From: Ptychodera flava
Lineage: Eukaryota; Hemichordata; Enteropneusta; Ptychoderidae
Length of the DNA stretch: 64,000 nucleotides
Direction of reading: 5' to 3'
NCBI RefSeq assembly: GCF_041260155.1
Contig: NW_027248373.1
Location: 496,001 to 560,000 of the forward strand
In this document: positions 27,191 to 39,430 of the stretch, in pieces
Numbering within the stretch: the first letter of the stretch is position 1
Layout: the number at the start of each line of letters is the position of its first letter
Notes under the pieces: generated by a model
What the model saw: only the letters and a program-made list of their open reading frames with translations
Databases searched by the model: none
Told to the model about the DNA's origin: nothing
Made by a program: the position numbers and the translations under genes

Positions 27191-30100
27191 CCGGGTGGAG
27201 CTATGTGAGAGGTCAGAAATCGACAGTCTGCGCCCCCAATCTGCGCTAGCGCATTTCAATCTGCGCTATCAATCTGCGCTCCAATTCTGCGTTATCAATC
27301 TGCGCTCCCATTCTGCGCTCTCAATCTGCGCTCCCATTCTGCGCTCTCGAACTCTCAGGGTACAGATCATGGAGTGAGTAGAATTCAAAGAATATCCAAG
27401 GTAAAAGGGACAACATATTACATTATTGTTTTGAAAACTTGTATTTTTGTCCATTACTTTTTCCCGAACGACTTTGCTCAAACTGTCTATAGTTAACTTA
27501 GTGGTAGATGGTTTGTTGCGTTATATGTGTCCGCACAGTAGGTCAACCTAATGTCCCCAAATAAAAGTGCATGGGTGAATGCAAGTGTTTTCACTGGCTA
27601 ACTTATTTTTCTTACTAAGATCTGCTTTACCTCAGTCAAAAAGATCGGACTAAACAGTTTCCGAATTTTCCGAATCGGCACAACATCTTGCTGAGACACG
27701 CGAAGACCGAATTTGACTGTCGTGTCTGTTTTCAAAAATATCTTCGCACAGACGTACGCATGAACTGTGTTCAGAAAGGTAGAACACTGCGGGACTAAAC
27801 TGTGGTCACTGAAAAGCTAGAATTGTCATTGTGGAACAAAAAACTAAATTAAATGTCATCGTTGACGTGTCATTATGTTGAAAATCCAGTTCCAAAATGA
27901 CTAATAAGTCACCAAAGTATCGGGGAAGTCAACTGCACAACGTAACCGATCGGGTATTTCCACATGAAGGAGCGACTTTGCACAATTTTGAAATATTGCC
28001 ACAGATGTGAAGACGAAATATCCAACTCTAGCCAAAACATGACTCTACGTTTTGGGCGGCTGCACTCGACGTCTTTTTACCAATATTAGCTTTACAGCAA
28101 GGAAAACGGTTGCGCGACAGGGCACGTTCAATTCGAAAATAGAGAGCAACTTGAAGGCAAATTTGATCGAAACATGGAGGTTTAAAAAGACCCCTTGACT
28201 AAGTTATGATTGGAAAAATCTCGCTGAAGTGTAGCGAAGCCCCTTCAGACAGGTTCCTGCGTGAAATATTACATATAAATGGACAATATGTGGAACTCGC
28301 GGTAGAGAAAGTCATGACCACTGTACTGTCAACAGTGCACACGACGTAACGAGGCAATCATACAAGGACGCCGTGTAATTTGTCTTCGCTACCGCTGGTA
28401 GTACGGCGAGAGTGCAAAGTAAAATGTTTTACACCCTTGTGTTTAGCTTTTAATTTTCAAATTGAGCCCGTTTGCGAAGTGAGACGTACATACAAGAAAG
28501 CAGCTGGTAGTCTTTGTCAAGAATGATTTTATAAAGAGAGATTCGTACATCTGATCCCCTTTTCAACAATACTAGCAATGGAGCAAGAGAGTCAGTTACT
28601 ACATGTATTAGAGAACCCGATGGGAAAATCGGGCAAGAGCTCAGACGTCGCATGGTCACCATGCAAACCGGCGGTTCTATTCAGAACAGAAGGTACAGCA
28701 GGTGATGTTTCACCATCTCCACAAAATAGAATATTTACGTATGCTTATCTTTGACCCCCAAAACCTCGAATAGCTAAATTGTACCAACCACGAAACTAGT
28801 TCAGTCACGTGAATATGTATATTTCGATACATATATGAATCCTTTCACAACGGAACGCATCAAAAATAAAGGTCGCAGTTCTGGTTCAAGGACGTTCACG
28901 AGAAGACTACGTCGACTAACGTCTATCCCAAAATTTTTTGACGTTCTTCATTTGGCTACGAACGCTTGTTGCTCTGAAGATCAGTAGCCTAAAACTGATA
29001 GAGATAGTCCCGAATTTAATTCTTTAGCTTGCTGGGTCTGTAAAAGTATCTGGTCATCATTGCAAATCGCATCGACATGAGTTTCTAAGAACTTTTACGC
29101 TTTGTATCACGGTCCCTCTGTCATAACTTTTGACACAGTCCCTCCACAAACTGTGGAAAGACGATGCTTCGTAATACCATGGAGCTAAAAACAGAAGAGG
29201 TATCCCTCATGGTAATTTAGAACTATCGTACATGTATCTCGTCATGTTTCCTGGTCAAACAAAGCCGCATATGCAGCAGTATATGCTTTCATCCGCTGAA
29301 ACCTGGAATCATATTTTACACGACGACGACGTCATGCTCAGCGGTATATAGACAGTAGACACTAGGATACTGCGACATTGCACTTTTATGTGATATCGGA
29401 TATTTTCAGGAAATGAGGATTGTTAAGTCAGGTATGAGGAGAGGGGAAATCTCCGATATATCGGATATTTACCCGTGATTTGACAAGTCTTTAGTATTGT
29501 CTAGTATTGTAAATAAAATCAGACTGACGACGTCGGGCTGAAGCAGCCCGAAATCTCCGGTAGCACCTACATTGGATATACTTACCTGCGTTTTGACAAG
29601 TCTAGTATCACCCAGGTAAGCATATGACAAATGTGATTTTTCGCACAGTGCTTGTATCAAAGTTAGAGCTAGACTAACAACGCCGGGCTGAGCCAGATCT
29701 ATTCATGGGTGAAATCTCTGAGATTTATCAGATAGAATTCCAGCGATTTTGGCAAGTGTAGTCTCGGTATTAGAGTTGGAACATCTCCGATAAAAATCGG
29801 ATAATCGACGATCACGCAGACCCAGCGTGCCCAGATACAGGTACCTCGTTGTGGTGACGTCTAGTATTGATATGGGACTCAACATATATTCCAAGTCTGT
29901 TATCTATAACAGAAATGTATATCTATCGATAACAGAAATATATGGGACGTCAAACTTCGATAGTGGACAGTAAATAACCAAAGTTTGCAGTAATCTCAAA
30001 CGAATCTATTTAGTTTTCACCACTCAAATTAACTATTTTATTGGTTTAGCTTCTGTAATAGTGATAGTTGGGTTGAAAATGAGCTGATAGAGATGCTCAG

Positions 30101-31862
30101 CTTGTGAAATTATTAAATTAAAGGGACATGCTCATGAGGGATCGTGACTAGAGAAAGATTTACGGCTGACCATTGTTTACAACAGCGGAACTTCAATCGC
30201 AATTTTTGTGCTTGTTAGTTCAATCGTTCCGTATGAACATGGTCTCAACAATCGGAAGAGAAGGAGCACACACATACATTTAGGGCCGACTCGCAGCGAT
30301 TTCGAAGCTGTTATCCAATTGGGTGGCTGAATCTTACCAATATAATGAAAACAATACAAATAGACTCCCTAAGTGGCTGTGAATAGTGACAATCGACCAA
30401 TCAGATATAACCTTGCAAACACGCTGCGAGTCAGCCGTACATTTATGGGTGAGTGTGCGTCTATGAAATAATGGTACGTAATTTATTATCTTTACAGACG
30501 TGACACCACCTTGCCTTGATTATATCGGGACAGGTTGATGCGGTGACAAGGGAGGGAGTACATTGTCGTTTCTGACCTCCTTGCATGATATAAACATAAA
30601 GCTAGAACGGATGTCATAATTTGTTGATCAATGCCATCTACGATCATACATGAAAACAAGGGAGCAGCATTGAAAGCGCTACAAAAGTTATGTAGCTTTA
30701 GTCGTGGGTCGTCCTTGTGGACAATTGAAAAAATATTTACAGTTCGAACCAACCACTGAAGTTGAAATGACTGGTACAAATCAGAGCGTTCCAAGTTCAC
30801 AGGCATTCACTTCTTGCATGATAGGACTACATGTAAATCGCCTTCCTGTTATAAAGTGCAAATCTTGAAAAATCGAAAACATCTCGAGAAAATATATCAT
30901 TGTTTTTACTTGTCTTCTGCGATGTGTTATAATGGCATCAACTTACCTAATCTTCACCGTCATAGTATCAGTTTCTTCGATGTCACATCTCTCAGATTAG
31001 TGATGTCATCTTTATTTGAGAAATTCATTAAATCCTCAATCGGAGTCAAACTCACAACGTGTGTATTCAGCTAGCTTGACGTCACTGGACGTAACTTGTC
31101 AATCATCATCACGGACATTGCGAACTGGCTAACGTCAGAATTGTCGGGCTCAAACGTTTCTCTGAACATGAACAGAAATGCTCAATATCGACAGAGAAAT
31201 CGTAAAAAAGGGTTTTAAATATTGACGGTAACCCAAACCAAAAGTTTGTATCCACTTGCGCTTCCGTAGGCCATCCTACAAACTGCTTCAATCAATGTCG
31301 CAAGGTTGCTGCAGTGGCTGGTAGCAAGCCCTGCCACTCCCTCTGCTGTGCGTTGTTAGGCTGTCGTCATAAGTCGTCCTCGACTTGTAGCAAGGTCTAC
31401 CATAATTGTAAGCGTACTTGACTTTGCGCTTACTACATGTACTTGATCATTTCTCAAGCTTTTTATATGAGAAAGAAAATTCATCGAATGTCTTCTTCAT
31501 ATCCCTAAGATCCATGAGACTATAACTGTATGTCGCGCTTGATTCGGAAACGCATTCGATCGTACATTACTCAATAACCAGTCTTCCTGACACTCGTCGG
31601 TATGGTGTACAAAAATACAAATCTATTTCAACACTAAACCATGCCATGTCTTATTATCTAGCAGGCGGCTATATCGCGGCAGTGTCACAAATGCCACCGT
31701 AATGACTAAAATCAAAACATTCATGGAACGAGAGAGCAGAATGGGAGCGAAGATTGATAACGCAGAATGGGAGCGCAGATCAATAGCGCAGATTGAAATG
31801 CGCTAGCGCAGATTGGGGGCGCAGACTGTCGATTTCTGATCCCCAACATACCTGCCGGGTGG
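27191..31862. mobile_element. hAT-type non-autonomous DNA transposon, 4.66 kb
   Basis: An element at 27,199-31,854 is flanked by a perfect 8 bp target duplication CCGGGTGG (27,191-27,198 and 31,855-31,862). The right terminus, read inward, is CAGGTATGTTGGGGATCAG. The left is AGCTATGTGAGAGGTCAG, which has lost the leading C. Both continue into the same CAGAAATCGACAGTCTGCG and then tandem (C)AATCTGCGCT subterminal repeats (left arm to about 27,350, right arm from about 31,729). An 8 bp duplication with CAGG termini and repeated subterminal boxes are hallmarks of hAT elements. No transposase frame was recognised inside, so it looks non-autonomous. The interior contains the degenerate 29.3-29.96 kb repeats. 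Confidence 0.75.
29340..29960. repeat. Degenerate palindromic repeats inside the hAT element
   Basis: Boxes such as ATCTCCGATATATCGGATAT, tttgacaagtctagtat and gggctgaagcagcccg recur. One unit is the reverse complement of 16.81-16.86 kb. GGGCTGAAGCAGCCCG (about 29,538) is itself a small hairpin. Confidence 0.5.
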
Positions 31863-32180
31863 GCACAACGTAGGAACGCGTGTATTTCTATGTGTACGTT
31901 TCACTTGTGGTGTTGTTTGTATTATCGTGCGTTTGAAGTCCTTGTTTCACCTACAGCATTACCTTCAAGGTGACAGGCTTACTATTAATGTTCAGTATCA
32001 TTGCACCGAGTTCTGCCCACGGTGAAAAACACCTGTTTTGCCTACTAATTACTGCCCGTCGCTGCCCGTCCTGAATGTAGCCTATCTATAGCTACAGTAA
32101 TCACATAAATCATTTATCAGTTTTGATATATACTCTTAAATTGTAAGTTTGATCAAAATCGAGACCACATTCAAGGGCTA
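31863..32180. other. Spacer with partial CTGCCCGTC repeats
   Basis: No gene. At about 32,048-32,072 the sequence ACTGCCCGTCGCTGCCCGTC resembles the terminal repeats of the foldback element at 32,762, so it may be a remnant of another copy. Confidence 0.5.
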
Positions 32181-32761
32181 TGCAGACTGTCCATGTACGC
32201 ACACACAGTGACAAGAAGGCGGCAAACACCTACTCACCAGCACATCAAATCGGCGAAAAGAAGCATAAAAAGCTATACTCATCGCCAAAACAAACGCGCC
32301 AAGCGCTAACAAAAACCCATACCAAGCGGCCCTTTTCTGGGCCACCAAATACTCCGAAAAGAGAACTACCAAAAAATACGATAAAATGACATAGAACACA
32401 CCAAACACTTAAAAGAAATAACAAAAATCGTACACATAACAAACAACTGAAACACAACATTAAATACAAAATAAACAATCACAGTAACGTAACAGAAAAC
32501 ATGGCCGTGGAAATAAATCAGCTATTTCTAAAGAAAAGCCGACAACAACATGAAATTCAACAACAACCTATCATCGCTCAAACTATGAAACTCCGAAAAA
32601 TAGTACTAGGCAAAAGCCTTAAAATTCATTCGGACACCAACAAAACCAAAAAGAATAAAACCACCTCAGGATTTCAACAAATTAAGTCGTATAATGTGAC
32701 TACGCTACATCGTGAGACACAAACAATCGCAACACCAATTCAAAGAAAAGTCAAATTGGAC

Positions 32762-33254
32762 GGTCCTACTAAATACTGCCCGTCACTGCCCGTCACTGCC
32801 CGTCAAGGCTAGAGGTAAAATTGGGCTTTCAATTACCGAAATAAGTCAATATCTAAACACCACTGACCCATACAACATATAAATATCCTACAAATTGATC
32901 GTCAAAGCCACCAATGCGTCGATTTACAACCCCAAAATTACTTCCGTAAAACGTCCCTGGCAAGCCGCCATCGTTCATTTATGAACGTGCGTGCACCGAA
33001 GCTGCGACCCCTATCCCCCAAAATAGTATAGTCCAAAAGGCAAGACGGCGGCTTGCCAGGGATGTTTTACGGAAGTAATTTTGGGGTTGTAAATCGACGC
33101 ATTGGTGGCTTTGACGATCAATTTATAGGATATTTATATGTTGTATGGGTCAGTGGTGTTTAGATATTGACTTATTTCGGTGATTGAAAGCCCAATGTTA
33201 CCTCTAGCCTTGACGGGCAGTGACGGGCAGTGACGGGCAGTATTTAGTAGGACC
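32762..33254. mobile_element. Foldback DNA element, 493 bp, 10 bp target duplication
   Basis: Arms of about 210 bp (32,762-32,970 and 33,046-33,254) are almost perfect inverted copies separated by about 75 bp. Termini are GGTCCTACTAAATACTGCCC, then three CTGCCCGTC-type repeats. A perfect 10 bp direct repeat, CAAATTGGAC, flanks it (32,752-32,761 and 33,255-33,264). Long inverted arms with a 9-11 bp duplication suggest a Mutator-like or foldback non-autonomous element. The close similarity of the arms points to recent insertion or gene conversion. It has no coding capacity. Confidence 0.85.
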
Positions 33255-33869
33255 CAAATTGGACTCCACGAACAACAAAAAAACAAAAACTTGAAAGCTA
33301 TCTGAAGCTTCTAAACTCGCACTTCTAGAGATACCCTTTCAAACAAGGAAACAAAACATGTCGCGTGCCAAAAGAATCGCGATAAACCAGCTTTGCAAAC
33401 AATGGACAAATTTGGGAAAATAACCCTTCGACAAGGGTCGGTTTTTCGTTATTGTCAACACAAACGATTACGTACTCGAATGAAAAAGGCAATTACGTAA
33501 CACTCAGTATTATACACAACAAGCCAGAACAAACAGTAAACAAAGTAAACGAACTATTAATTAAAATGTACGAGAACAAGCACATCAATCAGGATACTTG
33601 TAAGTATCTTGATCCAAGAAACATAAAATCCGTACCCCGCAGTGGTACTTATTGCCTAAAAATTCATAAACCTCCGCAAAAATCTAAAAGACACACCAGT
33701 CAAAACAAAATTTACCGAAGTAAAGAAATATAGAACAAACAAACCGAACCACCAAACGGACTCACAACGTGACCAAAATTAATATATTGCCTCGCTTATC
33801 GGAAAGCAAGACCACTAAAATGCATTAAAATAAATTTTCACAAACACAAACTAAGGAAAGAATCTACAC

Positions 33870-33922
33870 TGCGACTGATGAGAAACCACACTCGGGTTTC
33901 GAAACGCAAGCGTCAAAGGGCG
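33870..33922 (+). ncRNA. Hammerhead-ribozyme-like motif
   Basis: CTGATGA (33,875-33,881) is followed by a 6 bp stem II (GAAACC and GGTTTC, loop CACACTCG-like) and GAAAC (33,901-33,905). A short stem III (ACG/CGT around CAAG) leads to GTC (33,912-33,914), the canonical cleavage triplet. This is the whole conserved core in the right order. Stem I pairing is not obvious, which leaves activity in doubt. Penelope-like elements are known to carry such minimal hammerheads, which fits the neighbouring reverse-transcriptase fragment. Confidence 0.55.
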
Positions 33923-34140
33923 ACTCTATCAAGCTTTGTAACAACATAGGTCTGGCTGCGTCTCGCCATAAGCTTTCCGCACACAAACAAAACAATACCG
34001 TACACACTAATCCAAACTTCTCTACAAATATCCAAAGCGAAACAAACATTTCATTAACACAAACAATCGGATAAGAATGTAGGAACACATTTTCGAAACG
34101 AATCAAACACTAACTCGACACAAAACATTTAGGATAGTTA

Positions 34141-34791
34141 GGTGGGGAGCCTGTTTCACATTTTTTACATCTCGCTATACTGTCTATGATTCTAAAAATA
34201 AAAGTCATCTGCCACTTTTTCTGTTTGGCAAAACTCATCTCTTCAATCGAAAGTCGGGCGATTTCATGGTTCTTTGGGGCACTTAAGTGTACGTCGAGCT
34301 TAAGGAATGTAGTTACATTCGCGATGTTTTATTCGAAAATTATTTGTTTCTTCAAGGGCAAATGCACATAATTTATGCTGTTGGAAATACTGGCCGCTCA
34401 TAAACAAGACAATAAACTCAATATATGTGCATCTTTACTTATATTGTCAAAGTACCACCGACACCCACAAAAAACAAATGGTTCAGTCCAGGTATTTGCA
34501 ACTCTGCCATCCGACTGGTCAACAGGAAATCAACCATAGGTGTCTTTTGGCAAGCGTATACGCCAGTCACCTAGGCGACGGTAATCTGCACCACTTATCA
34601 CCATCGGGAAGGTACCCTCCCCATATACCACTGGCGATCCCACCCTCAAGGCACTGCGTCATTCGACCAAGCATTGTTATTGTAATTTCCTGCATAAAAT
34701 TAACAGCGAGCTCGAGGTCAACCGGTCAAAATGTCTTGGCATTTCTGGCATGATGTTTTACTATGATATATATTGCCAATAAAGAGTTATA
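34141..34791. other. Spacer without recognisable gene
   Basis: Unique-looking sequence. No gene, repeat or RNA was recognised. Confidence 0.5.
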
Positions 34792-34794
34792 TTA

Positions 34795-35398
34795 AGGGGA
34801 AGTTCACCAAGGATGATTTTTACATATGTAATAGCTCTATGGTCATTTACCCAGGAAAAACTATTTTCACCATTTATAACTCGCAGGATTTTTTACAAAA
34901 AAACGATAAAATAGTACAGGAAGTTGCCCATGTAATTTGAATCATGGGAAAAAAGCTCCAAACTTGGAGCTTGCATAATGTGATATGGAAGGGACCATCT
35001 TCGGATGGGTATGGCCCCCACATTGTCCACTCACAGTAACACAGTAGTAAACAGCAACACAAAATCTGACAGTGGAAAGTTTATTATAAGTGATTCATTG
35101 TTTATGCAAGGATAAACAGTATAAACAAAAATTATGTAAATACGCACAGCCTGGTTTAAGCATGGGTGAGTGGACAATGCCATACCCATGGGAAAATGGT
35201 CCCTTCCATATCACATTATGCAAGCTCCAAGCTTGGCGCTTTTTCCCATGATTCAAATTACATGGGCAACTTCCTGTACTATTTCTATCGTTTTTTGTAA
35301 AAAATCTTGCAAGTTATAAATGGCAAAAATAGCTTTTCCGGGGTTAGTGACCACAAAGCCAGCACATATGTAAAAATCACCCTTGGTGAACTTCCCCT
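34795..35398. mobile_element. Inverted-repeat DNA element, 604 bp, TTA target duplication
   Basis: Arms of about 215 bp start AGGGGAAGTTCACCAAGG and end with its reverse complement. TTA flanks both ends (34,792-34,794 and 35,399-35,401). The arms differ by several substitutions, so the element is older than the foldback element at 32.76 kb. The middle part (about 170 bp) shows no frame. A 3 bp TWA duplication is typical of PIF/Harbinger elements, so this is probably a non-autonomous member. Confidence 0.75.
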
Positions 35399-35482
35399 TT
35401 AGCAACCTTTCTTTGCAGCTTTGGTGTCTTTGTCTTATGTTAGCGCTAGTTTTGTAACGATTTCTTTTTTCGTATTTGTCCT

Positions 35483-38145
35483 TGACAATCTTTAGCGAAG
35501 TTTCGTCACTGTGTTGCGTCTATTATCTTACCAGTTTGATTGTGTAAATCGCCAAGGCAAGCAAGGGTAGTAATTTAGTCTATTATCTGATGAGTTTGAG
35601 TGCCTAATTTGCCAAAGTAAACAAGGTAAATTACTAATCTGTGGACGCAGTCACCAGATTATCACCGGATTAACTTTGACAGAGTCAACAACGTACGCAC
35701 CAGCAAGGTATAACTGAAGAAAGGGCTGAAACTCTCAAAAGCCGTGTCCACAGAAATCTACTTTACAATAAACATTTCCTAAGTTTTCGGACGTCAAAAG
35801 TTTCTGACATGTTTAAACGGGGACAAGCCAATTTATGCCTTCGTCGGTTGCTTCTTTGAGCAATAGAACACTAATCGAAGTGGTGGAGTCAGTGTGCCGA
35901 TGTGGTCCGTCAGACCGGAAGCCGGAACTAGAAACCTTTGACCTTAAAAATGTTTAGTTTAAGCCCACATGATCGAAAGAGGTAAACAAATTAGCCAACA
36001 TGCTTTGGGATCGAGGGTCAAGCTCATCGGTGTTTATAAACACGGACAAGACAATCTATGTGTTTTTGACTACAGCCGGTCATCGTTTGGGGGAAACTCG
36101 CCGCTTGTTACATAAAAACTGACTAGTCGGCAAAAGTATTTTCATATGCTTATTCGTTTCAAGACGAGATGAAAGCTGCAAAGACACATTGGAAGCATAG
36201 TAGGCCTAATACTCAACCAGGTTGATCTATACGTTGGGGAGATATTGATGTCACGGTCTTGTCGAACGAAAACGGGGATGTTTAGGCCATAGCAAAGACG
36301 ATAAATCAGTCAGCTGAATAAAACGAATTTTTTTGGACACCATATCTTTTTATGTCAGTTTTTAACCCGCGTGAAACCCTGCGTAACAATGTAATAACTA
36401 TATATAATCAAAACCTTTGGACATATCTTTTTATGTCAACGTTTGGACACGCTTTAGAAATGCATGATATAGCATACTGTACACACTGTGTACATGTCTG
36501 ACTGTCGGGGAAACACTTCTTGCGCCGCTGTCGGACTCAGTCGCGCGATCGCTGTGTCTTTCCCCGTCTTTCCCTCGCACATTCGCTTTACCAAAAATGT
36601 GTTTTTGTATAAAAAACCCCAGCTTTACAGTTAAGGATGTTAGACTTCGAAGTTTATGCAATCCATCATGATATGGCCACTGGCTCGCCTTTACATGTTA
36701 TGTGGGACTTTGCTCGGAGTTCACTACAATTTGACGTAGGCTTCGTCGACTGATAGAATGGAATAACAGAGATTTGTACATCGGACACAAATGCGAATGC
36801 ACTGTTTTTTGCGCCTCCGTCGGACTCAGTTGCTGTGTCTTTCCCTTGCACGTCAGCTTTCTCGAAAATGTGTTTGTATAAAAAACAACTTTACAGTGCA
36901 GGATGTGATCCCTCGAAGTTACTAATACACTTGTCGATTTGATATATGCGAAGACACACTGACGACCAGTTATTAATTAGTTCTCAAACCTGGTGAAAAT
37001 CATTCCGCGACACTAATCGCTTATATGTCTTTTGGAGAACGTCCTAAGAACCTGACATGACCGTACCCTGTTTGATGCGTTAGGTAGTTGAGTATAAGGA
37101 TTGATAAAATAATGTATCAAAATATACACAGATTCACGCGACTGCACTATCATATTCTTGGCAGCTCAATGACGTTTATGGCCGAGAGGGCGGGAGTCTC
37201 AGACACAAGGGAGCATAAGCAGTATGCAGTACATTGCATGCTTTCCGTGCAAAATCCGGCTTTGACTAATGTTCCCGTCCTGTTTCCGAACATAACTTTC
37301 GATCTGCGTTGCTAGTAATGTTGAGGTCAAGATATCCGAATCGTTCGTGTTCGAAATGCTTCTTGATTTGCAGAGAGAACACTCGACCTTCTTGTTTGTG
37401 TTTTAACTTAGCATATGGGGTCAATTGAAAAATTCAAAGCAAAATACCGCGGTGTATAAAATCTGCAGCCACGTAGTCACCAACCCACAACACTGCTTGT
37501 ACTTCAGAGCACACAATCGGTCGTATGTAAAACATATCTTTTGTTATTGAAAAAGAAGACTAATACAAAAGTGTACGTATTGCAAGAACGCAGTTGATAA
37601 ACTGGACAAGTTGAAGGCGAGCTCGAACGTCGAGTTAATAAAGTCTTTTCCGTTCTTGTTCTCGACTAACACGGAATTTTTCAATATACCCGTGAAGTCT
37701 GATTCAGTTCGATACGGTGTTAGGCACGTCGACTAACGTGGTTTTTGCCGGGCCAGCAGGAAGAGTATAAACACATCTCCGATGCGTTACCAAGGTGTGT
37801 TCAACACATACCACGCATTCCTGGGAGGTCCTCCTTTCCGACCAGCTCGTTTACAAATGAATATTCAAGTTTGTTGTGCCTTCTGTTTGTTTCTCAATAC
37901 ATGAATATAAAGTGTCCACTAGTTTTACGGACCACCTCTGGACACGGCTTTTGAGAGTTTCAGCCCTTTCTTCAGTTATACCTTGCTGGTGCGTTTGTTG
38001 ACTTTGTCAAATTTAATCCGCTGATAATCCGGTGATAGCGTCCACAGATTAATAATTACCCTTGATTACTTTGGCTAATTAGGCACTCAAACTCATCAGA
38101 TAATAGACGCAGCATGTTGACAAAACGTGTACGCAAGATTGTCGA
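35483..38145. repeat. Inverted repeat pair (about 250 bp) around a 2.1 kb non-coding segment
   Basis: 35,483-35,745 (+) and about 37,918-38,145 (reverse complement) share a long sequence including gcgtctattatctgatgagt and tataactgaagaaagggctg. The left copy has one additional partial unit of about 65 bp (35,513-35,577). A CTGAAGA...GAAAC motif occurs in each copy. This could be one element with inverted ends or two inverted copies of a terminal repeat of a Penelope-like element. No gene lies between. Target duplications were not found. Confidence 0.65.
36500..36930. repeat. Diverged duplication of a ~130 bp unit
   Basis: About 36,510-36,655 and 36,800-36,925 share cgtcggactcag, gctgtgtctttccc, aaaatgtgtttttgtataaa-like sequence and ttcgaagttta-type ends. 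No coding. Confidence 0.55.
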
Positions 38146-38240
38146 GGGCAGTGCTAAACATCAAAGGTTGGTAGAATATATCTTTATTAGCGATACAACG
38201 AAACACCTACCCACCCCTGGGGACGGACATGTAGACAACC

Positions 38241-38657
38241 CCCTGTGCTTTCAGGGACCACTCCAAGGAGACCCTAAATCTTTTAGAGACCACACTGACA
38301 TGACCTTGAAACTTTCAGGGACCACCCAGATGAGTCCTTGAAACTTTTAGGGACCACCCAGATGTGACCCTGAATCTTTCAAGGACTATCCTGTTGTGAC
38401 CTTGAAACTTTCAGGGACCACCCAGATGAGTCCTTAAAACTTTCAGGGACCACCCAGATGAGTCCTTGAAACTTTCAGGGACCACTCAGATGTGACCCTG
38501 AATCTTTCAAGGACTATCCTGGTGTGACCTTGAAACTTTCAGGGACCACCCAGATGAGACCCTGAATCTTTCAAGGACTATCCTGGTGTGACCTCGAAAC
38601 TTTCAGGGACCACCCAGATGAGACCCTGAACCTTTCAAGGACTATCCTGATGTGACC
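38241..38657. repeat. Minisatellite, ~34 bp units
   Basis: About a dozen copies of a unit of the type gaccttgaaactttcaggga + ccacccagatga, alternating with a variant ending ctttcaaggactatcctggt. Higher-order pairs suggest unequal exchange. Confidence 0.9.
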
Positions 38658-39430
38658 TTCGCTCGTCAGCTTGTGCATTCACAAGCATTACTTGGTAAAG
38701 CTGACAGGCAGACGAATCACTGAAAAGATTTGGTCCAACTTCCTGCACATACAGCGTCAATATTAATGATGGTCGAAGCTAAGATTATGTAATGGCTTAA
38801 CACAGCGTCCTCATCGCTCCCATGTGTGACTGGTCGGTCGGCTCCAAAACACGTCTTTGCATATTTATCACGCGACGAGATCTACAAGGCATGTTCTTCC
38901 CGGCATAAATGTGATAAACTGGGCAGTGGCTGAACCTTCAGTCGACTTAGACGAGCAAGCCTTGACGATTAATGGTAATTTACTCGCTGGTTGAAGTATG
39001 CTGTTACTGGCCGACACGCCGCTGGTCTGAACAGTAACAAATTATTCGCAAACTATCAGTTCATAATGGCACATTCCATTTTAACCTACAGGGGCATCTA
39101 GGATTGTGCAAGGTCCCGGGTAAGGTACATGTTGCTCTTTTATGCTGTAAAGTTTCCCCACCATTTAAAATACTATGATTGTATGTTACAGTCTTCATGA
39201 TTAATTTGGAGATATAGTCAATGATACTTTTCTCATTAAGCGAGACACTGAATCGTACACCAACTAATATGGTCCTTGCTAATTACATAGTAAAGGTCAC
39301 GGGTCACATTGTTGTGAGGCTCTGCATTGTTTCAAGTCGAGTGTGTAAACATCGTGATGTTCGAATGGATTTTGACTACTGCACTAATTCCGAGCGGGAA
39401 AGGTTGCCGATTCTGAATGTAGGACGTCCA
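38658..39430. other. Spacer without recognisable gene
   Basis: No gene, RNA or repeat was recognised apart from background AT-rich sequence. Confidence 0.5.

Larger units (their letters stand above)
32180..34140 (+). mobile_element. Penelope-like (or related) reverse-transcriptase element fragment, split by a foldback insertion
   Basis: Low-complexity Lys/Thr/Gln-rich + strand frames at 32,180-32,812 are followed, past the inserted foldback element, by a weak DKGRFFVIVNTNDY motif near 33.43 kb. Then come MYENKHINQDTCKYLDPRN and YCLKIHKPP (33.57-33.68 kb), the region before the palm in this reverse-transcriptase group. The frame is shifted between these segments and nothing of the catalytic palm is present, so it is a truncated, degenerate copy. 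A hammerhead-like motif lies 150 bp downstream. The 47 kb fragment carries a complementary part of the same kind of protein. Confidence 0.5.

Noticed and set aside
30492-30806. A minus-strand frame of 104 codons inside the hAT element
   Set aside because: No recognisable domain and no transposase motif; the composition looks random.
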